Assembly: GCF_002443255.2 (NCBI RefSeq) | Contig: NW_019211456.1 | Coordinates: 42,368,986 to 42,432,985 of the forward strand | Length of the DNA: 64,000 bases | Origin: Varroa destructor | Taxonomy: Eukaryota > Arthropoda > Arachnida > Mesostigmata > Varroidae | Direction of reading: 5' to 3' | Part shown: positions 10,844 through 23,557 of the stretch, one piece after another | Position numbering within the stretch: the first letter of the stretch is position 1 | How the letters are laid out: each line of letters begins with the position of its first letter | The notes under the pieces: generated by a model | What the model was told of the DNA's origin: nothing | The model's database searches: none | What the model saw: only the letters and a program-made list of their open reading frames with translations | Made by a program: the position numbers and the translations under genes

Positions 10844-13800
10844 GACGCCAACAGCGATGGACAACAACTAATTAATACCAAATCCCCGTGCGAATGCGTC
10901 AACGGCCAATAATAACACCGACAACAAGACAATGACATATGTTTCGATATACTAGAATACGTAATCAAGTGACAATGGACTGAGGAATATCGGGCCAGAG
11001 AAAAGATCAATGTACATTTAGCAGAACGCGTTCACAATTCGGCGGGTCATCGTAGTAAAATATGTGTGAAATGCGACCAACCACGTTCGAATGGTATCAC
11101 GAGTGCGACACGCCGCTATTGTTAGCGTCGTTAAGACGTCAGGAACGACACCATCTTCTACCTATCGTCACGCTAAGTAGAGGTGCAATTGTTGTTTGTA
11201 TACGGGTGAGTCTGCTTCGAACTACTGCAAATTTCATTTACAAACGTACCGTCGAAGAATACACATACGTAGACATGCGGACATAATTTGGCACTCTGTT
11301 GTGAAACTGGTATCTGTTACGTAATATTTCTTAACAGAAGTTTCGTGTGTTTTACATGTAATACGTGAACAAATTCTAGTATTCTATTCGTTTAGGAAAG
11401 GGCTTTATGGTTCTGTAAGTGCCCCCGTGAGACGGAAGATACTCAGTTACATTTTGACCTATCGGGTATTGAGTCACAAATAGTGAAGCGGACATTGGCC
11501 TTTCGACTACGAATACGGTCGCGTCATGACACGGCCACGATATGCGTCAGGAGTCGGCGTCACGTACGGCCATGTGTTTCGCAACTTCGAGTTGTCTCAG
11601 CCTTGATCACTTTGTGTGATTTTCTTTTTTTCATTGTATGGAAATCATCCACGAGTCTCTATCCGTCCAGATACATGCCTTCGTCGATGAGAAGCGATGG
11701 CCCATCATAAAGAGCTCTCGCGGAGCAACAAATCTCTACGTTCCACTGTCTCAACATATCGGTAACCAGCAGTGACGGAAAAATAGATAGAATATAATGA
11801 AACGACGAAGTGGATCCGCAACTCGCTTAGCCACAAAGCAGCTTAGTGGTCCGGTCAATCATTGATAGATAGCTATATAGGAAAACTAAACGGGCAGGCA
11901 GTGACGCCGATCTAGACGCTCAGCACTGCATGTCTGCAACTGGCATCATTTGGTCGTTGGCTGTTTAACGATGATATTTTTTTTTGTAGCGACGTTACTA
12001 TTTTTTTGTGAATGATCGTCATTTCCCCATTGAAACATACTATCGTTTTCCCGACCCATCATTTGGTCCAGTGCTACCGATGTAAGAAACGGTTGATCGT
12101 TTTCGAAAACGAGGACTCGAAAGATAAAAGTGTACCGGACTATTTGCCAAATATCGGCGCCGACCAATGGAGGTCGGTATCGGTGAAACTGTAAAATCCA
12201 CAGATGTAATAAATGCAAGGTGATGAATCAATTTCATTTGTATTGTTATTGGCCATTTGTGTTTTGCATTTTTGTCATAAGTTCCTCATCGTTGGAAATT
12301 TTAACTTTTCTTAATCGAAATTCAACTTGCATTATTAGCTTGCGTGAGGTACTGGCTTGGACATGCCCAAACTATATATCTGCGTAGATGCTGTAGACAA
12401 AACTTACAGCATAATTTCTAGAAGTTTATTGCGAAGATAAGTAAGACATACATGTAGAATCATCGATTCACTAATGTGTGCGTCTCCTATCCATAGGATC
12501 TAAGGCGATCTGGGATATACAAGGGGCTAAAAGGTTAAAAAAATATTTTAAAAGCCAAACGTTTTGCAGTAGCTTGAGTACCTATCGACGAATCAACAGG
12601 AACAAGATGCTTTTTTTTTTTCTAAATCGGGCCCATATTTGACTATCAAAACACGACGTTTCCATGAGATTTGGAGCCTTTGAAACCTATGTCCAATCGC
12701 AGACATCTGGGCCGGTGTCTTAAGATGTACCATCTTTCATATTATCTTTTACAAGCTATGGACTAATTTCCGGGTTTTCGACTATCGCGCACTAAACGTG
12801 AACAACTTTGACAATAACGGTGATTTGAAATGGCCGCCATAGTTTGGTTTCGTGTTTCTAGCTAGACTTTGATAGATTTTCTTTTCTCTTATTATGCAAG
12901 CGGATTTTCCTTAAAACCCTACGGTTCCGACTTGATGTAATAGAACAACGTAGAAATTTTCATTTGGAAAATAGCCATATCCTAGTGACCCGCCCGACAG
13001 CCATTCGTCCAATGACTAGGATGAGTCAAGTATCTAAGCTCTAGAAAAAAAATACCTCTTTACGAGACGGGCATTCTAATCATAGCAACGAGCTCAACTT
13101 ACAGCTCTATCGCAGCACAACTGTGGCATGTTTGCCACTCTTAGCTACAATGTCCTTTTGTCCTACGATAGCGTCGTCATCGGCAGGTAGAAGGGAGCTT
13201 GTAATGAATTTCCAATGATGACCGATATATGTGGCGACTAGGGCTGTGTTGGGCAGAAGTAAATTACCAATTATAATATAAACTTGTTATAATTAAGAAT
13301 TATATCCTATATATAAATAGAGGTATGTATTTAATTAATTTCTATGTATTATATACATATCTAAGCTTATCCGTGGGTCGGATACAAATAAGATGTTTGC
13401 CAGTTGTACAAATCTTATTTGTTAACCAGGGTAGTATATTGTTTTTGTTTCGTGTACTCTTGTACAAACGTCTTGACACGTGCGTTTCTCTCGTTCTTGA
13501 CAAGGGTCTATGACAGACGAAACGAGTTCAACCTAATAAGTCATCATTGTCAACAATTATTGTTGCTACGACAAGTGATAATAATGCCAAGAATTATAAC
13601 TATGACCATCATGGAAGACCCGTCACCATCCCGTTAAACGAATGAATGTTCGTTTACTGGGGAATGGGAGTGATTTTTGGCATTGAAAAATCGGTCGGTC
13701 ACAGTATCTTATCTCCTAGCGATGCTAATGCTCAAAAGTTGTGTGAAAAGGTGATGAGCGTAACTGGACCATCCCGAAATACAAAACGAAACATATAAGA

Positions 13801-15043
13801 CGATCTAATACATGGAATACTGTATTATTCGTGGGAATCCCTATAGCGCGCTGCTGGCTTTCCTCATTTGCTATGGTCACCACAGCAGACGCAGCATTTA
13901 ATGCCTCAGGGAACCAGCCGCAGATAATGAACCTGCCATGACGTAATTGCTGATTACGGTACACAACAGCAATTGTCCAATCATCCCCGCTACGATTTTT
14001 AGGTCTGAAAAAACGACCCGGTGCCAACAAATATACAAACGAATGCACTGTTATAATCAAATGGGCGCCGAATACAGCACAACTGGACTAGGCCAACAGA
14101 GGGAAGGACACGGCAATCGCGGCAAATACAGGGCTACAATATAAAGCCCCGTAAAGTTGGGCCAGTGCCTTTCCAAGTCAATGCGTTGTGTTGAAAAAGA
14201 GCATGTATCATTGCGGCCATGTTTCCAAGAACTTCACCTTGATAAATTTTTTTTTGAAATTTACTAGCTCAGCTTCAGGTTGATAAATAAATTTCGGCCT
14301 TTTTCGAATAAATTCGAAACGAGACGGATAACTTGTCATCGATTGGAAGATCAAACAGACGTAAAGGATAAAGCTATTTTTAGGAACTTAATTGACTAGG
14401 AGTAACCGCGACTATAATTAAAGCTAAATGTCTCGAATATTATGAGGTAATGATAAGAATACGATTCAGATCGTTGATGAGCGACTTCAAAAAGTAGATC
14501 CTAATATTAAACGCGTCCGACACAGACAAGTCTTAATCACCCTTAATTCGTAATTGGTGGTCTGGCTATTTCAGAAGGTGATATATCAGATGCGTCCTCG
14601 TACATTGGCCTTATTCTGATCGTTCAAGTTGTCTGTGCGGCCAGCGCTATCGTCCGCACCTATTTGGGCGCTCGTCTATCGCTCATCCCGAATGTCTATC
14701 TGAACTTCATTAGCATTACTAAGCAGTACTCGTCCCAGTCACACAATACGTGGCAGTAATGTGGATACATGCAATACATACGTACGTAATAGTAGTTTCA
14801 CGAAAATACAAAGAGCAACGTTTTTAATACTTCGACATATTGGCTAAGTGGGTACGTTGCGTTCTGAGAATTAGGTTTGATCCGGGTCTAAGCGAGTACC
14901 CTATTTATCACATGTGTACCATCGTTTCTACATAAATCAATTGTTACAGTCGGAATTGGCTCTTGGAATAAATGCGGCAAGAACGACTATTGTCTAAGCG
15001 CAATTGTTATAAACGAATTTGAAAGCCAAATTGAACAACTCAC

Positions 15044-15200
15044 CATATTTTTTTTTATGATTTGCTGGCGATCTTTGTTATTTCGAAGGGTTAGAGGATG
15101 CCCCAAGTGCTCCTGTTGATTGCCTCGTCTATAGATCTTCAACAGGTCTAAGAGCAGGGCTACCCCGTCATTTGGATCTGTCACAAACTCCTCTACAAAA
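15044..15200 (-). CDS. Exon E: GBD/FH3 domain exon of the formin-like protein
   Basis: This 157-base exon has the acceptor CTGCTTTTCAG and the donor ATATG|GTGAGTTG. After one base that completes the split Ser it encodes 52 residues, starting FVEEFVTDPNDGVALLLDLL and ending DRQQIIKKNM, in phase 0. The pattern 'FVxEFVxDxNxGVxxLLxLL' is the conserved core of formin GBDs (compare WVQEFLNEENRGLDVLLEYL in FMNL1, recalled from memory). The following TLRNNKDRQQ corresponds to the charged stretch just before the first FH3 repeat. In relatives the next residues form an Asp-rich, Cys/Leu helix; no exon encoding that was found below 15044, so the protein is incomplete in this window. Identification as GBD/FH3 is fairly firm; mwh versus FMNL is not. 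Confidence 0.86.
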
Positions 15201-18200
15201 CTGAAAAGCAGAAAGTATATTTATTACTAGCATCAAGTGCCACAATGGCTTTGTACCGTGTAATAACAATGACTCAACTTATCTTACTTCATATATATAT
15301 ATATATGTGTATACTTTATATAAGCTCTTTGAGAAGCATACAAACATTTGTACGCGTTACCGCAAAAATGTAAGCCTATATAATATATATATATATATAT
15401 AATCTGTCTGTAGTATTGCGTATGCAAAGCATTATATGCGATGTACGCAGTCGGCCGGATCAACGAAGTGTCCAGTCAACATACACCTATACTGTTTTTC
15501 ATGGTACGGTTTTTGCGTGAACCTGTACGACGACATTATGTCTTGTCAGTGACCCAAAAACAATAACACCTGACCAAATTTGATTAATATTCATGATCAT
15601 TAGTACCTATGTATGCATCGTTCAGTCGAGATATCTGGGTAAGCTGCTGTTAGACTGATTGGTGTTTCTGTGCACTTGTCTCCATTGTAACTATGTGTCG
15701 TGCATATGCGCGTGCTTCATGCGTCACTTGTTTGTACATTGGCAAGCGTCTCAGCTGTTCAGCTTTGATTGGACGAGCGTTCAGACGATGGCTATGTCCC
15801 TTTGCAGTAGGCAATGCAGTAGCTTTTGACAAATTTATTTTATTGCAGGGTGACGTTTTTTACGTCGCCATATACGCCGGGTCACCCATTGTCTGCGTCT
15901 CAAGTTCTCCCGCGCCCATTCGTTCATGGCGTCTTTCAAGCGGCTATCGTTTGTCTTTTTAGCGGGAAACGCACCATTCTATTTTTCTGCTGCCTCTGCT
16001 ATGCCCGCAAAATTTCAAAGCGTCACATTATAGCGCAACGATACTCGTCCAGGTTTCCACAGCGAAAAAAGTCTATGATAAAACCAACTAATATGATTTG
16101 GTCGTTGCGCTTTGGGACGCGTCTATGCCCGAGTAATTCGAAATTACGATATCAATAAGGGCAGGTTCCTATATAATTTTGAGTGCACTTTTCGATATAT
16201 GCAATACAGTTCTACTAATCGTAGATGGTCGTCTGTGACGAGAGTTTGGGGTGCGCGCGTATTTTGACTTGTAATGTGGGTGGATGTGTGTACTTTTATA
16301 CAAAAGTACTATTGCTACATATATAGATACGTGCTGGTCACCAACAAGTAAATGCGTCTACATGAGCTGATGATTGATTAGGCACGATTCAATGATAGCC
16401 ACGATAATTGTTTCACCACCGAACGAAACAATTCCAGCGTTTGATCCGCCGCCGATGCCATCAGTTGTTTCCTGCACTTCGCTTTATGTACCGTTAAGGG
16501 AGCTATCGCTGATCGTACCTAGCCGTTAAAATAGCTGACCTTTTTTCCTCTCATTCCAATTATTCTGCTTTTTTTTTTCCTTGTCCCATCTGTTGAATAT
16601 AAACACATCCACTTTAGCGAGTCGTAAGCCAACCGACAGCCAGTGGGTGTGTGTGTGTGTGTGAGAGTGTTAACTTAGCCGGCCAACTACGTAAACGCTG
16701 TGGACACACGTAAATGACAGTAAACACAGCAGAGCGGCAGAACGAGAAACTGGCCAAGCATAAACTGTCGTCGGCGGCAACAGCGCCGACATAACAGAAT
16801 ACAACCAAAAAACCATGCAGTTTGCTGATCCGATACAAAATCGATGAATATATGTATCGACGAGAAATCTTGCTAAGAAGCAATTCACTACGCATAAATC
16901 TATGTATAAATGAACGCCTGTCGAAAATCAGCCATTGTAGGGGTGGGGCGAACGGTGGCTGGCGGCGGGCGACGGAGAGCAAGCAGATGAGATGATGGAG
17001 CTGGTTGCAGAATGCCTCGACAACAGAAAATGTTACGCTAAAAAAAAAAAAATACAACAACAGCAATAAGACGTCGTCATCGTTGCCGTGACGAATTAAG
17101 AAGCATGCGGGCTAGCAGCGGTAGGCCGTCCTTTGTGCAGACTCAACGCCGATCGTAATGATAATGGTGCGACCAAGGCGGGCGTCACAGTGAGCAAATT
17201 AATGTCGTCAATGTCATGCGTGCATGGCGCGTGTATATGTACAAATAGAGTTCTCGTCAAAATAGACAGCCTTCATGCAAAGTCGATCTTGATTTACCGA
17301 CCAGACCAGATTTCGAAATCCCCAATAAACTGAAACAGGACTGTCACCGTGCCCAGCATCATCAGGCATACGTAGGTATTATAGTGCGGCCGAGGGATTG
17401 GCATAGACCAATTTATTATTGCGAACCGAAAAGTATGCTACATTCATCTATTACACAGGCATATTGAAAGACATTTGTAGCGGAGGCATAGGATGTCGGA
17501 ACTAAGAAGTACGTTACTAAACAAATATCTCAAGGTTTCATGCAGCGTTTGCCAAACGAAAAACTAATTGAGTCGTTACTGTTTTAACGCGCTGTTTTTG
17601 ACCGACGTAAATACAACCGCTAACAGTAACAACATCACTTATGAGCAAATAGAACGCAATCGTTTTGATGAGATCGATTGTTGGCTCAATCGCAGGGATC
17701 GGTGCAAGTTGCCACGGACAGGACGCTAGAAGAAAGCTGGATGGTAGATATCTAACTCAAATTGTTTGAAAGCCTTACGGCTTTCATATATTACGGATGA
17801 CGCTGGGAACGAAATAATCTGAATTAAAACGTAAAACAAAGTAGTAAACCTAAATTCTGATAGTTTGGATCAGTAGAGCCTGTCAGTATTTTCTGGTGCC
17901 AATCTTGTGTTGACCAATCAGCGTATCTTATATTGGACATGCACACAAAATAGCTTATCTGAATAGTTTACGTGTTACGTAGTTTTCATGAAAACGTTAG
18001 GGCAAAATCGGGAGACAATTGGCGACAGCTGTACCAACGAGCCCCTTTTCTTCAAGTTCTGTTGCGAGATAGCTAAATGGGCCAATTCTATCGGATTAAA
18101 CTAAAGTGACAATAGCCGACTCGCACGATGCATAGAATGTATTGCAAGTGTCCATTGAGAACTTATACAGCTATTCAGATGTCTTCACAGTCACTCGGGT

Positions 18201-18251
18201 CGGGTTCACTGGGTTCTTAATTCGATCGTCAGTGCCCGTCACTCCACCTAC
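15201..18251 (-). other. Intron D-E of the formin-like gene (3.05 kb)
   Basis: The intron runs from GTAGGT at the exon D end to TTTTCAG before exon E and joins phase 2 ends. It contains (AT)n tracts near 15292-15306 and 15383-15401, a (GT)n tract at 16647-16663, a pyrimidine-rich run near 16545-16585 and a small 8-bp stem-loop at 17767-17786. Long frames inside (for example 150 codons at 16614-17066, minus) look like chance: they are hydrophobic and rich in repeat-derived residues. Confidence 0.8.
16647..16663. repeat. (GT)n microsatellite
   Basis: Perfect GT tract followed by gagagtgt in intron D-E. Confidence 0.9.
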
Positions 18252-18439
18252 CTGCTGTATGAAGATTTCAGGTCGTCCTTAAGCTTCCGCATAAGGTCGG
18301 TGAAGTTTGTGAGTTCCTCCATCGAAGCTTCGTGAACTCCGTCCGCGTTTTTTCGAGCGGCCTGACAGGCGGCTGTCTGTCTCCGCACGTAGAAGACATA
18401 ATCTGTGGCAGCTAGATATGGGGGCCGTGGATTATTCGA
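18252..18439 (-). CDS. Exon D: start of formin-type Rho-GTPase-binding domain (mwh/FMNL-like)
   Basis: This 188-base exon follows the acceptor TTTCTATTGCGCAG and ends at CAGCAG|GTAGGT; it starts in phase 0 and ends in phase 2. It encodes 62 residues beginning SNNPRPPYLAATDYVFYVRR and ending LMRKLKDDLKSSYS. A Pro-Pro-Tyr segment, then a charged helix, then a Leu-rich helix, leading directly into exon E, is the order seen at the start of the GBD in FMNL-class formins (family knowledge recalled, not aligned). The domain normally binds an active Rho-family GTPase and helps control actin assembly at the cell cortex. AG at the end plus T of exon E makes Ser. The Drosophila planar-polarity protein multiple wing hairs has a GBD/FH3 domain without FH2, and I judge it the nearest relative, with FMNL or another formin as the alternative. 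Confidence 0.83.
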
Positions 18440-18833
18440 CTGCGCAATAGAAAAAACGACAGGACAAACGAACGTAATTAAGTTAAGCTATAGAACACAA
18501 CTAATTTTCCTTTGCCAATATACTAAATAACAGCCACTTTCCAATGCGCATAGGAATATATAATTTAACGCTTTCCTTGTCTCATACAAAGCATTATAGG
18601 AAAGGCCAACATGTGTTGCGTAAAATGCAGTTCTTCAGAACCCGTTATTTATTACCATCGAAAACATGGGCAGTATAATTAAGCTATACATCGGTTTTAT
18701 TATAGTTTTAGACATAGTTTCAATGGAACTTTAAAAGCAACAGTTGGTATTCGAAGTCAATGATCGAAGAGCACTCGAGAATTAAATTTTATGACCTCTC
18801 CTTCTTTATGTATTAGCACACATCATATATATA

Positions 18834-18933
18834 NNNNNNNNNNNNNNNNNNNNNNNNNNNNNNNNNNNNNNNNNNNNNNNNNNNNNNNNNNNNNNNNNNN
18901 NNNNNNNNNNNNNNNNNNNNNNNNNNNNNNNNN
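18834..18933. other. Assembly gap, 100 N
   Basis: The run is exactly 100 unknown bases, a conventional size for gaps of unknown length. It is flanked by (AT)-rich sequence on the left (catatatata) and atacata on the right, so it probably marks a collapsed AT repeat in intron C-D, 395 bases from exon D. Confidence 0.99.
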
Positions 18934-19735
18934 ATACATAGTAAAAACAGTGTAAATCGAATTATCACGCCAAGTCTCGCTCCAGCCAGGCCAAGCGTGG
19001 GGAAAAGGCGTAGCAGTGTTGATTTGAGCGCGCACAAGACAATCCATAAGAAGGAACTTAGTCATCAGCATCAATAATAAGAGTACACAGTCGAGTACTG
19101 TGAATATATATATAGTAGGCCATCTCGAACAATGTCGATAAATGCTACCCACAACGCGCATCGACAGTAACCATTCATCTTTGGATGATGTCTTTTTTCA
19201 GTAAAGCGTAGGCCCTTGCTCGGAAGCGTGTTTAACAAAAATCACATAGCCGGTAGTATAGACCGAATTTTTTGCACTCTTACTGCAAACTGGTCTAGCA
19301 TTAGATGTCATTTTATAGCTTTAAATGTTTACAACCGGCTAGAGGGTTCCAGTCGTACGTATTTCATTAAGTCAAGTCTTATCTATGTTTCAGTCTGTAG
19401 CCAGAGGGGTTACAACCGAAAATGTATACAACTGCAAAACTGAATAATGTCTAACAAAAGTGCGAGGCCAAGGCCTAGAGACACTTCGTCCAGTTTGATT
19501 GGCATTTCTTTTTTTAACTATCTACCTAATTCGTCCTGGATCGATGCTGGGTATCATTGCCAACAAACGTCTACGGGCAACCGTAAAATCTACATAGACA
19601 TATATACCGTATCGGTGGTAATAGCTCAGCAGGTGATTGGGATCAATTTAAAGTACTTTCGAATTGCTTGCAGAATTTGATTGTTGTCGTCTGCCGGCGC
19701 CCACGAGCGTTCGGTGCTACTGTGTTAATAAATAC

Positions 19736-19902
19736 TTTTCTCTTTTCGTGGTTTGCCATTTGGGCATTGTCAGTGCAGGAATTTCCTCGTCGACCCGAAT
19801 ACGCCTCACAGTTCATACGCTCATCAGTGCAGATCTTGTCTCGGCCAAACGAAAAATTACGTACCAAGTTGGTGTCAGGATTAAGGTACCATCGCCAGAA
19901 CC
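19736..19902 (-). CDS. Candidate cassette exon (X2) inside intron C-D
   Basis: The acceptor CACGTTGTCCTAG opens a 167-base frame (phase 1 start, phase 0 end) encoding FWRWYLNPDTNLVRNFSFGR, then a Cys-containing stretch, ending NHEKRK at a weak donor (AAAA|GTATTT). Phase fits exactly between X1 (ends phase 1) and exon D (starts phase 0). The opposite strand is also open over the same interval for 110 codons, so strand is uncertain. No family is recognised. Confidence 0.22.
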
Positions 19903-21348
19903 CTAGGACAACGTGTGTAGGCAAATTAAAGGCCTGGAGGCCAAACGGTTCTCGGCGAAACGAAATCGATGTCGTACGCTGTCCAGACCCTTGCGAGTGA
20001 CAAATATTTTTTATATAATTTATCTAGACACTTAAAAGTTCACGCGGTGAAATTCGCTGAGCTATCCCGCCTATTAGACATCTTGTGGCAGGCAGTGCAT
20101 CAGCGCGACAAATCGGTATGCGTTGAATAGAACAGCCGCCGAGGTAGTACAAGCGCGATCATGGCTGACCGGTTCGAAGAAAAGCACATTCGACTCAATG
20201 AATCTCTTTTTTCTTAATTTTTTTCTTATTTCTTTTTTTTTTTTTGTCAGTTGACGACTTTCAGTAGATAGCTCCGTGGACAAGGTCCTGATCGCGGAAA
20301 CATACTAGCTCTAGTTGACGATGGCAATGGCGGTAATTGTCAACATTCGTCTCTCCAAACACACTGAATAACTATATTAAATGATCGCTAATGACAAAAC
20401 GGACCAGTGATAACTAAAAACGTGTGTATGCCGGTTTGTTATGTGAAGAAAACGCACGTATAATGTAATTTAACACAATGTGCCTCGAAAGACAAATAGA
20501 TGGCGGACCCAATATCGGAGGCATCGTTATAGATTGCCAGTCGCTTAATGTGGCCTCCATCCATTCGAAAAGCAGTGTAATTATATGTCACTGGACTTAT
20601 CAGAAATTCAGTTTTCAACAATCAATGGTGGACTTAGATCATATTTTCTGGTGGATCATTTAAACGAAACAAACAAAAAGTAGATTCTCCATTAATTATT
20701 CCTTTGAAGGAGTGAATGAAACTAGCTCGTGAAGTTAATTTCTTATTTCTAAGTTATAATATCAGTTTCTTTAAGATGTAGCATCTTATAATGTTATACC
20801 TCCGTGATTATATCTGCAAATTAATGATTCTTCGATTTTTTCATCACGTGTTCTACCCAACAGAACAAGCCTGGAGGTCACAGGGGAAAACAACAAGAAA
20901 AGCTCTACCCGGAACGGTGGTAAACAAATACTTGTAAATGCGTAATTTAAACCACTGGCAACCTTTTGAACTGTGAAAGCTGAGTGGTCCTTTTGCTCGA
21001 GCATCAAGGGCCTACCTATTACCCCTATACTAATTTCGACACCAATTAGTTACGCATACACTGAGTGAATCTTATGTGCCGTAGACGGTAATATATATGA
21101 TCACAGACAATGTAGTTTTGTATCTACAATGTAACGCTAACAGGCGTTTATTTTTTTTTATTATTAACAGATATTTAAATACTATTGATTATTAACATTG
21201 CTTTAATAGAACAATCCCAAGATAAATGTATAAATATACAAAGTATCAAACAGCAGGGGCACTGCCACGAGTGGCATAACGCTGAACTTATTCAAACGAA
21301 TATCATTTAGGCAATCGCATTTTTTTCATGTATTTTCAGGTCGTCTGA

Positions 21349-21400
21349 GCGGCCTGAGCCAGAAAATACTGTATATTCAGTATTTTCTGGCTCAGGCCGC
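21349..21400. repeat. Perfect inverted repeat, 23-bp arms, 6-base loop
   Basis: The arms at 21349-21371 and 21378-21400 are exact reverse complements with loop tatatt. The stem combines a GC-rich base (gcggcctgagcc) with an AT-rich tip. It lies in intron C-D. The lack of any mismatch suggests a recent origin or selection on the fold. Confidence 0.97.
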
Positions 21401-22162
21401 TTTTATCTCTCTACGATAATGAAATAAGACCATGCGTTGTTAAAGACGAGATAAAAAAAAAAGGTATCAGTTTTAATAAGGCACATTCGTTTACAAATAA
21501 GTGCACATATTGACTACCGATGATAGTCTTCGGTGGATGTAGCAGTGAGATAGGTGACAATCTGCAAAAAAGACAGTTATATATGATGAATTTTAAGGTA
21601 ATGTTGTGGAAGGAAGTAAGTTAATTACTCAAGTGGAATATGTTTAAACCGATATATTTGATTATCAAGCGTTCGTCAGTATCCGTCTGTAAATGTAAGC
21701 CTTCAAAAAGTACGTAAAGACTCAGGCAATGAAGAATATCTGCTTTAAAATGCTGCGTAGTTCAGGCGGTTTCTGCCTTCTCATCGACACCTGTACAGTT
21801 GCTGATTAGCTTCGACCTACGCGTATTACCCGTATCGTGAACACTGGCTAAATTCGCGTGCCTACCTCAAGATGAATTCCATCGTATTTAGACTCTCACG
21901 AGAATGGTCGCGAGGTCCCTACAGCTATTTATTGTCTTCTTTCTTCTCTCTTTGGCGAGTTCCCCAACGACCCATCGAGTCGATCTTATATGTTCTCCCA
22001 TCCACTTGCCTTCACCCTACTCCCATCTTACCCCATGCCAGCGCACGGCCTTGCCAGTCACTGATAGATAAGTTCTACGATAGATGACACTCTACACCAT
22101 CTTCTTGTGCGTGGTGCTATATGGGAAGCCGGAAATGATACGGACTGAGTGAGCAATTGTTC

Positions 22163-22203
22163 GCTGCTGCTGCTGCTGCACATGATGATGATGATGATGA
22201 TGA
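22163..22203. repeat. Compound (GCT)n-(ATG)n microsatellite
   Basis: gct repeats at 22163-22179 are followed almost directly by atg repeats at 22182-22203. Frames running through it (poly-Met, poly-Ile) are repeat artefacts. Confidence 0.93.
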
Positions 22204-23475
22204 TTATGGTGACGACGTCGGTGATGGTACTCGTTCTGGTGAGACGCGTAAACACGCAACAGTCAACGCATAGAGATCATCTATCTAGCCGCTCCTGTTG
22301 TGGGTGGTATTTAGACCTGGGCACGTGCTAACTTGACGTTGGCGGCGCCACCGGCTACAGGTGTCGCTGTTAGCGGAGTGGTCGGCTTGGCTTCTTTTCG
22401 TAGTTGTTTTGCCCCCGTCTAGACCAGAGGCAGATCGATCACTTGGACACGGGGCCGCTGGCGACCAGATTCGTTGCGTTTGGCACAAAATGTTCCCACT
22501 GGGCCCACGCCGTTAACAATGACGAAGAAGGACAATATTCGAGCAAGCTGACAACTCTTCTAAATAGATTTGTTTTGTATGTCATGCTGTTTCAACTGAT
22601 CATCGTTTGCATAAATATAGTAATATTTATTTAAGGATTTAGAATAAGGATCTCGATTGTTCGTTCAAGTGAGCGTCAAATAAGCCACTGTCTACGTCAC
22701 GTAGACTGGTTTCTGGTCGTAGCTGTAAGCTATCACTCATGCGTTCAGTTGGTTCTTAATAAGTCCAGCCCCTTTGTGATTTTAATGAGACATTTTCGTC
22801 CAATTTTTGTACATGGAGTACAAGTTTGTCATAATATGCTACCAAGAAGCCTCTATGGTCACTATGAAGCCTTAATAGGTGGCGACAGCATAAGCAAACT
22901 TGAGTAACTTTAATGTCGCAGTTCACACTGCTAGGTGTTTCCTTCTGCTATAGAATATCTTCCCCGTGAATTCGCCAACAGCCGGCCAGGTTAGAGAACC
23001 TAATCAAGTAATAAATCACCAGCTCATGCGGATTGTAATAAACAAACGATTGAAGGAATAAAAGGCGTAAGCTAGCTACCCACCTTGGCTACAACGGTTT
23101 TGCACAAGGAACTGGCCGGAAGTGCGTCATCGTTACTCAAATAAGCATCGTAGCGATAGCAATGACTGTTGCTGGTAACAGCAGCCAGCCGGCACAAGTT
23201 CAATACACATTCGCAAAAATCTTAGTGTGTGTCCGTGTGTATCTGTTCGTATCAAAGTCAGCAACAACGGCGAGAGCTGGACGCAAAAAACGCCGAACAC
23301 TACAATTGGACAAATGGTCTTGCGTCAGAATTGTTATCCGTTACTTGCACACAGTAGTAACAAAGGCGCTAATAGCAGTTACTGAGGCGTCGGCAGGAAC
23401 AGGTGCCGCCGCCAACAATAAAAATGCACAAAAATGAAAGAAAAAGAAAAACACGTAGCAGCGCTGATAAAACCA

Positions 23476-23557
23476 GGACGGACGGACGGACGGACGGACG
23501 GACGGACGGACGGACGGATGGATGGACGGATGGACGGATGGACGGACGGATAGATAG
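23476..23557. repeat. (GGAC)n/(GGAT)n tetranucleotide minisatellite
   Basis: About 19 tandem units of ggac change into ggat-containing units toward the 3' end. The tract causes artificial frames on both strands (Thr-Asp-Gly-Arg and Pro-Ser-Val-Arg repeats). Confidence 0.95.

Larger units (their letters stand above)
1..15043 (-). other. Downstream intron or 3' flank of the formin-like gene
   Basis: Exon E ends in a good donor, so transcription must continue to lower coordinates. The expected next FH3 exon was searched for and not found with confidence. The stretch contains simple repeats (20-50, 2473-2490, 6058-6084, 9231-9249, 10717-10843), one perfect hairpin (6644-6687), very AT-rich DNA near 5600-7400, and several exon-like blocks described elsewhere (497-595, 12041-12188, a 13-base block at 5564-5576, and plus-strand 12072-12194). 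The longest frame, 156 codons at 3428-3898 on plus, has no domain, no repeats and no splice context. Confidence 0.6.

Noticed and set aside
14705..14750. Minus frame reading CDWDEYCLVMLMKFR, resembling the helix expected to open FH3 after exon E
   Set aside because: No AG acceptor precedes it and no GT donor follows before an in-frame TAG, so it cannot be spliced to exon E as it stands.
14838..14888. tRNA-like A-box (tggctaagtggg) and B-box-like (ggtttgatcc) pair
   Set aside because: Spacing between the boxes is about 10 bases too short for a tRNA and no acceptor or anticodon stem can be drawn.
16614..17066. 150-codon open frame on minus
   Set aside because: Lies inside intron D-E, includes the GT microsatellite as His-Thr repeats, and its ends do not match splice sites compatible with exons D and E.
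22029..22075. Minus-strand 15-codon block with donor ATGGG|GTAAGATGG
   Set aside because: Short, moderate acceptor, and its phase (0 to 1) cannot join exon D.
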